Assembly (NCBI GenBank): GCA_024760905.1
Contig: CM045733.1
Coordinates: 35,171,501-35,235,500, forward strand
Origin: Plotosus lineatus
Lineage: Eukaryota > Chordata > Actinopteri > Siluriformes > Plotosidae
Reading direction: 5' to 3'
DNA length: 64,000 bases
Shown: in pieces, positions 56,716 to 64,000 of the stretch
Layout: each line of letters starts with the position of its first letter
How positions within the stretch are numbered: position 1 is the first letter of the stretch
The notes under the pieces: model-generated
The model's database searches: none
What the model was told of the DNA's origin: nothing
Seen by the model: the letters and a program-made list of their open reading frames with translations, nothing else
Program-made: the position numbers and the translations under genes

Positions 56716-57069
56716 GCAGAGGTGGCCTTGTGGTAAAGGTGCTGGATCATTGATCCTAATGTTGGAGGTTCAAGCCCCATTTTCCACGGGTTGTCACTGT
56801 CACCCCCCTTCTCCCCCCCAGGGCAGCAAATGAGGTTATCAAAGGCTGGCCATGTCTCTCACTGTCTATGGTGAGAGGTTCATTTAAAAGAATCATTGAT
56901 GACTTTTGACAAGAGTCGGCTGCATAGCCATCAGTGTGTTTCTACCCTGCAATGGCCTGGCGAGCTGTCCAGGGTGTACTCTGCTCTCGCCCAGTGTCAA
57001 CTGGGAAGGGTGCCAGCCTCCAAGTGACCCTATTTTAAGAGGTTACAGAAAATAAGTGAATGAATTTTA
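56716..57069 (+). mobile_element. SINE-A copy
   Basis: Head GGCAGAGGTGGCCTTGTGGT with B box GGTTCAAGCCCC, core, and an eroded tail (CCAAGTGACCCTATTTTAAG). AAACAGG at 56709-56715 and 57070-57076 is the likely duplication. It sits 65 bp from the end of RTE copy 3. Confidence 0.8.
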
Positions 57070-57574
57070 AAACAGGATTAGAAATACCATCTCTCAATAC
57101 TCATTTACACTATGTAAGCTATTATAGTCTTTTCTTTATAGGCTATTTAATTAAATCCCTACAAATTCTCACTCTTTCACTCCTGTTCAGATTTTACCTG
57201 GTCAGTGTCGCAGTTGATCCGAAGCCTATCCTGGGAACCCTGGTCCACTGAGTCGATACCCACTCAGATGCTCCTCAAAACAAGGACCAAGTTACAAGGA
57301 CTCAGCCATTTGGCTGCTGGAATATAGGGCTGTAACCGCTGACAACCTATAAGGATAATATGGAGAAAATACACAGGATCCCTACACAGATAGTGGTCTG
57401 AGTTTATTTTCAAACTAGAAACCATGGAGCTGTGTCTCATCAACATTACCCATCTGGCTACCATGAATCTTGCTGTTTTGATTATTTATTATTTATCTGT
57501 CATACAAATTCCATGGAAGCTGGGAGAGCTGAATGTATGCATATTTTAAAAAAAAGAAAGAAAAAGAACTCTTG

Positions 57575-58262
57575 GGATGGTACTCTGGAGCACTGGTTAG
57601 CACAACCACCTCACAGCTAGAAGTTTCTGGGTTCAATTCCCAGCTCTGGCATTTCAGTGTGGAGTTTGCATGCTCTCCCCGTGCTTGTGTGGGTTTCATG
57701 CTAGAACTCCAGTTTCCTCTCACAGTAGAGGAACAGCACAGTAGGTGAATTGGCTGTTCCAAATCACTCCTGTGTGAGTCATTGCTGAACAGCTTAATCC
57801 TAATTAGGATCATTGGGAGGCTTGCACCCATCTCAGCCAACTCCGGGCAAAGGCGGGGTACACCCTGGAAAGCCTACCAGGCCATCACAGGGCCAACATT
57901 CATACAACCATTCACACGTAGGCAAGATTTGGAATAGCCAATTAACATACTGTGCATGTTTTTGGACTGTGTGAGGAAATTGAAGTACCCGGAGGAAACC
58001 CAAGCAAGCACGAGGAGAACATGCAGTCCACAAGTCCACAAATAAACGCCCAGGCTGGGAATCAAACCCAGCCTTCTTGCTGTGAGGCGGACGTGCTAAC
58101 CACTGTACCACCATGCCGCCGCCGAGGTGTGAGTGTGAGTATGAATTATTGTGTGATTGTTGGCCCTGCGATGGCCTGGTGTACCTAGAGCCAGCTGAGA
58201 CGGGCACACGCCTCCCTGTGACCCTAATTAAGATTAGGCGGTTCAGAAAATGGATGAATATA
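57575..58262 (+). mobile_element. SINE-B copy split by an opposite SINE-B
   Basis: Head (GAGCACTGGTTAGCACAACC, B box GGTTCAATTCCC) and body run to 57779, and the body and tail resume at 58127 (GTGTGAGTGTGAGTATGAAT ... CCCTAATTAAGATTAGGCGG). The nested copy lies between. Confidence 0.8.
57780..58126 (-). mobile_element. SINE-B copy nested in opposite orientation
   Basis: A complete reverse SINE-B: tail (CAGCTTAATCCTAATTAGGA on the plus strand), body (TGTGCATGTTTTTGGACTGT), head (GAGGCGGACGTGCTAACCAC). GTGTGAGT at 57772-57779 and 58127-58134 is the 8-bp duplication. Confidence 0.8.
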
Positions 58263-58334
58263 GAAATGTTTAGGGTCTCTTCATCTGCTTCTGAAGAAAA
58301 CCTTTAATTTTTTATCGTCAGTGATATTTCACTC

Positions 58335-58455
58335 ATTTTTCTAAGCTGCTTAATCCTAATAAGGATCATGGGGGGGCTCTCGCACATCTCAGCCAACTCT
58401 GGGAGAGGGTAGGGTACACCCTGTACAGCTTGACAGACCATCGCAGGGCACCATT
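58335..58455 (-). mobile_element. SINE tail fragment
   Basis: Reverse of the common tail (GCTGCTTAATCCTAATAAGG, ATCTCAGCCAACTCTGGG) without head. Confidence 0.6.
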
Positions 58456-58752
58456 CATTTTGAAATGAACAATTGAAAGCAATTGTAGAAGTGCTTTTGT
58501 TTTAAACATAATTTAATATAACTTCAGCGTTGCTTTAAGATTAGATCTGACTTGCGTTCATTGTCCTTTTGCAGTTGGATCAGTTCATGGCTGAGGCATA
58601 AGGGTGCTCCTGAAAATCTAATGTTCTCATTCGAGGAAGACCAGTACAAAAATTCATTAATATTAACTTACTTGAATTTTCAACATTTTTTCTTTCAAAA
58701 TTTTTTACAAGAATGAAAATATTTTAGAAATAGTTATAGTTTAGAAACTATA

Positions 58753-59506
58753 GCCTAGTTCCAACTATCCAGCATCTTCCGGATGAAGCAGGCGCCGGAA
58801 AATCACTTTTGCCGATGTATCAGTACCTTCCCACTAATACATGTAAATAAAATTAAAATTAAATCTAGAATAAAAGAATAAAGAAATAGCGTACAGTATT
58901 ACTTACCAAAAATAGCAGAAAACCCCAAAAAAAAACTATGCTAGCTTATCCTTCTGCTTCTTCAGGTCATATAAAGTCGATGAACTTACACCAAACTCGC
59001 CATTAGCTTGGAACAACTCTTGCATTTCTCTAACGATCCACCAGTTTGACCTTATTTTCTACGGTCAACACAAACCTTTTTCTCTTCGGCGTATTCTTAG
59101 TAGAGGCCATGATGCACAATAAATACATTAATACATTTTTTTAAAAATTATGTCGAAATAAAAAGAAGCCCCCAAAAAAATAATACACTGGCTGACGTAC
59201 ACACACAATGCTCATACAAACGTAAACAAAGGCCGGTGGCGTTGTTACGTTTCATCTAGCTTCCGCTAGAGCGTAAACGCCAGTCATACAAACGTAAACA
59301 AACCCTAGTCTTGTTGTTTTCTTTTGACTGGATAGAGCACAACAACTTTAAATCTGCAATCTTTTATGATTTTTATGATTTCGCATTTTTTCCAGACAAA
59401 GTGTGCCATTATACCAAATAGGGTCCTCGTTGTTTGGAATTTTTAAATAGTGCAGTTAAGTAAGGCCTGCCGATGTATCAGATGCCAGATAATTGGAACT
59501 CGTTTG
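58753..59506 (-). mobile_element. Tigger/pogo-type element with broken psq domain
   Basis: Inverted ends TAGTTCCAACTATCCAGCAT and, in reverse complement, GAGTTCCAATTATCTGGCAT, with TA on both sides (58751-58752, 59507-59508). On the minus strand from 59111 the transposase start reads MASTKNTPKRKRFVLTVENK, VKLVDR, then frameshifts; LEKCKSCSKLMA and LYDLKKQKDKL follow in other registers down to about 58940. This is the first helix-turn-helix of a jerky/Tigger transposase; the rest is deleted. Confidence 0.8.
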
Positions 59507-59514
59507 TATAACCC

Positions 59515-60040
59515 TTAATTAAAAAACTATTTCAGTATGGTACAACTGACAGATATTTATCAAAGATCAGGTGGATAGCGACAAGTTTTCAATATTATTT
59601 GTGTATTAAGACTATTAAATTTAGCAACATCCACAAAATCAAGATTTTTGTAATTTATCCGGTCAAGTGAGCTCCGCATGTCCAGCGCAGAACCACTCTC
59701 GCTAATAGCATCTGTTTTATAGTCTACTCATGCAGACTTGAGTATACACCACATGGAAATGTAAGTAAACCCTATTCTTTGATGGTAAATTAAAGCAAAA
59801 TTATTATAGTTCATGTTTCCATTTTTAATTCACAGTGATAAACTGCACGTGACTGTCATTGAGGATTCAAGCATTATTCACTTGGGATAATGTTTATTAA
59901 CTTAAGATAACTCCAGATAATATGTTTTATAAAGTTTTTTATCCCCAGATATCAGACCTTACCATTCCCATGTAGCATATCTAATGCAAATGATAATAAT
60001 GTTCTCTGAGGTCTAATTCACCTTTAGTTTGTTACAATCT
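59515..60040. other. No feature seen
   Basis: AT-rich sequence without recognisable exon or repeat. Confidence 0.4.
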
Positions 60041-60129
60041 GAGGAGTGCAGGATATTGAGAATGTGCTGGTCTCCCTTCCACATGCAGTACGTGGCCTGC
60101 TAACGGACCATAATCAACTAATTCGTCTT

Positions 60130-60297
60130 CTAAGCCAATTAGCCCAAGTCAGTTTTTGGACTCTAGGAGGAAACCCACACAAGCACAGGCAGAACATGCA
60201 AACTCAACACAAGAAACGCCCGAACTGGGAATCGAAGCCAGGCCTTCTTTGGTGTGAGACGGCCGAGCTAACCACGGCATCAGTGTGTCGCGTGCCA
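60130..60297 (-). mobile_element. SINE-B head fragment
   Basis: In reverse: GTGGTTAGCTCGGCCGTCTC, B-box-like GGCTTCGATTCCCAGTTC, GAGTTTGCATGTTCTGCCTG, CTTGTGTGGGTTTCCTCC. The tail is missing. Confidence 0.7.
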
Positions 60298-60345
60298 TCA
60301 GCAACTTACTTTTTATTTTGTTTAATGATTAATATTTATGTGAAC

Positions 60346-60688
60346 ATGGCAGTGCTGGCCTGGTGGTAAGGTGCTGGATTACCCATCCTAAGGTTGGGGG
60401 TTCAAGCCCCACTCTCAACAGGTTGTCACTGCCCTCCCCCCCATCCCCAGTGCAGCTAACTGGGTTATCAAAGGCTGGCCATGTCTCTCAGTGTCTATGG
60501 TGAGAGGTGGAAAAGAACCATTGCTGATTTTCGACAAGAGTAGCTGCATCGTCGTCAGCGTGTTTCTGCCCTGCAATGGACTTTAAAGCTGTCCAGGGTG
60601 TACTCTGTCCTCACCCAGAGTTGGCCGAGATGGGCAGCAGGCTCCCCGCGACCCTAATTATGATTAAGCAGTTCAGAAAATTAATGAT
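60346..60688 (+). mobile_element. SINE-A copy whose right duplication was hit by SINE-C
   Basis: Head ATGGCAGTGCTGGCCTGGTG to tail AATTATGATTAAGCAGTTCA. The left duplication ATATTTATGTGAAC (60332-60345) is matched by ATATTTATGTTAAC at 61025-61038, on the far side of the SINE-C at 60703-61018, 13 of 14 bases. Confidence 0.8.
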
Positions 60689-60702
60689 TTCATTGATATT
60701 TA

Positions 60703-61018
60703 TAGGTAGGTAAGGTAAGGTCTGTTGGGTTTCTTCCACCCGAGCCTCACGGCTCATCAGGCCGATGCTTATCCCCGGTTTCCGTAGCGTGAAGCGACCA
60801 GGAGTTCAACTCCTCCTGGATGGGACGCTAGTCCATCGCAGGTTACCTCCCCAGTATATTTTTACTGGTACCCATTTATACTGCTGGGTGAACAGAGGCA
60901 CACTTATGGTTGAGACCTTGCCCAGGGGTCTTAGCACAGTGAGGGTCTCAGTGGGATTCGAACGCACAACCTCACGATCATGAGCGCAGCACCCTAACCA
61001 CTATACCACCGGCCCCAC
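60703..61018 (-). mobile_element. SINE-C copy, complete
   Basis: Duplication TCATTGATATTTAT (60689-60702, 61019-61032), 14 bp and perfect. Reverse head GGGGCCGGTGGTATAGTGGT, B-box GCGTTCGAATCCCAC, and a TTACCTTACCTACC-like 3' end. Confidence 0.9.
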
Positions 61019-61626
61019 TCATTGATATTTATGTTAACCTTCAAATCCTGCACACACAAAAAAAAATCATATTCAATTTCAAAGAATTTTATGAATATGC
61101 TACTGTACATTAAGCCTACAAATTAACAGTCTAATTTATATCACTCTCAACCATCATAGCTGAATTGATTCCAAGCCATCTGAGATCAGATATCATCCTC
61201 AGAGCTACGGAGGGGTTTGAAATTTGAGCTGTTGCTCCTTTGAAACAGGACATGCTGCTCGCCCTGAGGATTATTCAAAACACAGTTTAGCACTCAAACA
61301 GAAAGAGTGTTGGTTAGCTTCCTGCTCTGTATCTATTATAACCTTTGAACCTCTACACTAGCCTAATTTATATACACGAACTGTACAGCCTAAGGTATGT
61401 GAACACCTGACCATTGCGCCCACATACTGTACACTTGAAAAAGTTTTCTTTTCACTTTTAATTCCTGTTCTTGCTCTTATAGAATTCTTCGTTCTTCTGG
61501 AAGACCTTCCACTACATTTCGAAACAGGTTTATGGAGACCTCTAATCATTTACCTACGAGCATTTGGCTTTTACATCAAGCTCTGATACTGATGTTGTAT
61601 GTATTCCAGTGGTGTACTGTATCCAA

Positions 61627-61932
61627 ACTGGGGCTGGTGGCGTAGTGGCTAGGGTGCTGCGCTTATGATCAGGAGCTTGTGAGTTTGAATCCCACTGAGA
61701 CCCTCACTGTGCTAAGACCCCTGGGCAAGGTCTCAACCACAAGTGTGCCTCTGTTCACTCAGCAGTATAAATGGGTACCAGTAAAAATATACTGGGAAGG
61801 TAACCTGTGATTGACTAGCGTCCCATCCAGGGGGAGTTGAACTCCTGGTTGCTTCATGCTACAGAAACTGGGGCTAAGCACCAGCCTGATGAGCCACAAG
61901 GCTTGGGTGTAAAAACCCAACAGACTTACCTT
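61627..61932 (+). mobile_element. SINE-C copy, complete
   Basis: Duplication TACTGTATCCAA (61615-61626, 61933-61944), 12 bp and perfect. Head GGGGCTGGTGGCGTAGTGGC, B-box GAGTTTGAATCCCAC, CAGTAAAAATATACTGGGAA and a CAACAGACTTACCT end. Confidence 0.9.
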
Positions 61933-62049
61933 TACTGTATCCAAGGGGCGAGCTCATGACTCTAAGCAGGACATTTGTACCCAAACTTTAACAAATTATG
62001 TCTCCATGGAGCTTGCTTTGTACACAAATCTTGGACTCTCCGTTTCATT

Positions 62050-62645
62050 TATTAATTTATTCATTTGCCAGTCCATTGCAGTGCAACATTCACACAGAAA
62101 TTCACACTCACATCTCGGGGGCGAGGGCAGTGGTGGCCTTGTGGTATACGTGCTGGATCACTGATCATAAGGTTGGGGGTTCAAGCCCCACTCACCACAG
62201 GTTGTTACTGCCCCCCACCATCCCCCTGTCCCCCGTCCCCTCCGTCCCCCCAGTGCAGCTAACTGGGTTGTCAAAGGCTGGCCATGTCTCTCACTGTCTA
62301 TAGTGTGAGGCTGTAAAAAAAAAAAAAAAAAAAAAAAACATTGCTGACTTTCGACAAGAGTAGCTGCATAGCTGTCAGTGTGTTTCTGCCATGAAATGGT
62401 CTGGCGAGCTGTCCAGGGTGTACTCTGCCCTCATCCAGAGTCGGCTGGGATGAGTGCCAGCCTCCCAGTGACCCTAATTAGGATTAAGCGGTTTGGCCGC
62501 AAAAACAAAAGTACCCAGATGTAACCCGCACAAGCGAACATGCAGACACCACACCAAAACACAACTGCCAAACCTGGGGCTTGAACCCAGGCCCTTCTCA
62601 CTATGTGGCAGATTAACCAACATCCATGCCATCATGCTGCTGCCC
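62050..62645 (-). mobile_element. SINE-B copy split by a SINE-A
   Basis: Reverse body at 62060-62118 (GCCAGTCCATTGCAGTGC, TTCACACTCACATCTCGGGG on the plus strand) and reverse head at 62496-62645 (AGTACCCAGATGTAACCCGC, GGGGCTTGAACCCAGGCCC). A SINE-A occupies the middle. Confidence 0.65.
62119..62495 (+). mobile_element. SINE-A copy nested in SINE-B
   Basis: Head GGGCAGTGGTGGCCTTGTGG, B box GGTTCAAGCCCC, C-rich linker (62211-62250), a 23-A run at 62317-62339 inside the core, and tail CCTAATTAGGATTAAGCGG. No clear target duplication. Confidence 0.75.
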
Positions 62646-62859
62646 CACTGAAGTAAAATTGTAACACCACTGATATTCTATACAATTCCATGCTGCAAAC
62701 TTTTTTGGGGGAATTCGGAGATCCATATATAGGTGTGAGGTTTGATGAGGTCAGGGGTCTGCAAAATTTGGGCATGGGGTGTCATATTTCAGATTCAGGT
62801 GAGTAATGAGAGCAGGTTGTTACCAAAGAGATTTAAAAATGATAATTATTTAGTGGAGA

Positions 62860-63118
62860 CAGTAGCGAGAAGCGAGCACAAATGAATCAGTCGGGTTGAA
62901 ATGAATGTGCAGGAGCCGGAGAGAGGACGGGTGCAGAAGCTCAATGGGTTCCAGGTGTTGGGTTACATAACATAAGTCCCGCCTCCCGTGTCGCGTGCGC
63001 GCATTTTTTTTCCGTGCTGCACGTTCTGTGCCTCGTGAGCGCGCATAATATTTCTGCCACACTTTTCATGCTTGCGAGCGACCGCGTTTTTCCTCTGCAT
63101 ATTTTGCTCTTCTGAACG
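62860..63118 (+). promoter_or_regulatory. CpG-rich upstream region of sobp
   Basis: GTCGCGTGCGCGCATTTTTT, CGTGAGCGCGCATAATATTT and CTTGCGAGCGACCGCG make a small CpG island just before the sobp ATG, with no TATA box seen. An upstream ATG lies at 63069. Confidence 0.5.
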
Positions 63119-63211
63119 ATGCCAAAGATGGAAAAAGGAAGACCTCCAGAAGGCAAGCGCAGTAGGAAGCCTGCTCATCCCGTCAAGAGGGAGGTCAGCC
63201 AGGAGATGAAG
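63119..63211 (+). CDS. sobp: Sine oculis-binding protein homologue, first coding exon
   Basis: SOBP is a nuclear zinc-finger (FCS/MYM-type) protein linked to SIX1 function and to inner-ear and brain development. The exon codes 31 residues: [12 protein letters not shown] then [19 protein letters not shown]. Vertebrate SOBP begins with the same [24 protein letters not shown] order, so this is its amino terminus. The donor is AAG|GTAACT at 63212, phase 0, and the remaining exons lie beyond the right edge. The start has A at -3. The ATG at codon 4 is a possible second start. CD24 is a neighbour of SOBP in human 6q21, which supports the cd24-like call on the other strand. Confidence 0.9.
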
Positions 63212-63214
63212 GTA

Positions 63215-63600
63215 ACTGCCAGTGTGTTGATGTCTCCTTTAGGTGCCGATGGTTCTGGAGGCGCCTCATGACGCGCGGTTTCCAGATCTGCGCCTCTGGG
63301 GCAACCAACTGCAGCATTCCCTTCTCCTAATGCTGAGTTCGACTTTTGTAGTAAGGTGTGTCCTTCATGAGATTCAGTAGGACAGTGTGAACCACTCTGT
63401 AATGTGGAACTGTCTGTTTATACACAAGTGGAGTGATGCGCAGCAGTGTGCCAGATGTGTTCCAGCGGTTGGCATTGTACACTGTATATGCATGCATGCA
63501 TGTGCTGGTTTATTGTATATGAAAAGTATTTCATTGCACACCAGGGATTTATATACTGTGTTCTATAGGCACTGAATAAGGTATAGAATTTGTACTGTAC
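63215..63600. other. Start of sobp intron 1, nothing else seen
   Basis: No repeat or exon recognised in this stretch. Confidence 0.5.
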
Positions 63601-63606
63601 CTAAAC

Positions 63607-63879
63607 TGGGGCAGTGATGGCCTAGTGGTATAGGGTGCTGGATCGCTGATCCAAAGGTTGGGGGTTCGAGTCCCACTCTCCACAAGCTGTGAGGCATGTA
63701 AAAGAACCATTGCTGATTTTCGTCAAGAGTGGGCTGCATAGCCATCAGTGTAATTCTGCCCTGTGATGGCCTGGTGAGCTGTCCAGGGTGTACTCTGCCC
63801 TTGCCCGGAGTCAGCTGGGATGGGCGCCAGCCTCCCCGTGACTCTAATTAGGATTAAGCGGTTACAGAAAATGAACTGA
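63607..63879 (+). mobile_element. SINE-A copy with internal deletion
   Basis: Head GGGGCAGTGATGGCCTAGTG, B box GGTTCGAGTCCC, then AGCTGTGAGGCATGTAAAAG: about 80 bp of core between the B box and the GAGGCATG block are missing. Tail CTAATTAGGATTAAGCGGTT is fresh. ACCTAAAC at 63599-63606 and 63880-63887 is the duplication. Confidence 0.85.
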
Positions 63880-64000
63880 ACCTAAACGTGAATTAAATTA
63901 AGGATGTGCTCAGGCACACAACAAATCCCCAGATGTATGTAAATACCATGATGTAATATGACACTGAATTTGACTAGATCTGATATGTAATGTGTCTACA

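Noticed and set aside
1..64000. CRISPR array, phage or bacterial defence island
   Set aside because: Base composition, splice signals, SINEs and microsatellites are those of a vertebrate; no regular direct-repeat and spacer array is present.

Overview
The window looks like a ray-finned fish nuclear genome, most likely a teleost. It has fish-type retrotransposons (Rex3, an RTE-clade LINE, an L2-like LINE), many tRNA-headed SINEs, hAT, pogo/Tigger and Tc1-type DNA elements, long CA/GT/GA/TA microsatellites and widely spaced first exons with vertebrate splice signals. I see no bacterial-style operon, CRISPR array or plasmid feature. Most of the 64 kb is intron or intergenic DNA filled with nested transposable elements, and most long open frames are transposon relics or antisense shadows of them.

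Three host genes can be supported. On the minus strand, 28269-28401 is the first coding exon (signal peptide ending in HVLRFG, then a GTAAAT donor) of a kainate-type glutamate receptor, grik2 or grik3-like; positions 1-28268 would then be its first intron or downstream sequence. On the minus strand, 52920-52858 and 47171-46980 make a two-exon gene for an 84-residue secreted or GPI-anchored sialomucin-like protein resembling cd24, with a TATA box about 75 bp upstream of the start codon. On the plus strand, 63119-63211 is the first coding exon of sobp, recognised from its conserved [13 protein letters not shown] stretch, and the rest of sobp lies beyond the right edge. Human GRIK2, CD24 and SOBP all lie in 6q16-q21, so the three identifications support one another.

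Layout. 1-660: 5' end of an RTE LINE. 757-3708: two pogo/Tigger-type elements, the second broken by a 5'-truncated Rex3. 3962-7724: SINEs, including one with an RTE tail and one split by a MITE. 8358-12102: a full-length but decayed 3.7 kb LINE between 11-bp target duplications. 13291-13907: a Tigger-like MITE. 17120-17800: a cluster of perfect NRF1, CRE, kappaB and CCAAT motifs. 18420-19965: an L2-like LINE. 21878-27000: SINEs. 27300-28860: the grik first exon and its microsatellite-rich upstream region. 29150-32820: SINEs and a Tc1-like relic. 33800-39000: an inverted dispersed repeat, a hAT inside a hAT, SINEs and a relic of an uncharacterised SDGAA-type protein family. 40055-42851: RTE copy 2. 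42937-43210: a palindromic hAT MITE. 46980-53020: the cd24-like gene. 53483-56630: RTE copy 3, full length with a 21-bp target duplication. 56716-62640: nested SINEs and a Tigger relic. 62860-63211: the sobp promoter region and first exon.

The labels SINE-A, SINE-B and SINE-C below are mine, defined from copies in this window. All element names rest on recognition by eye; no database search was run.
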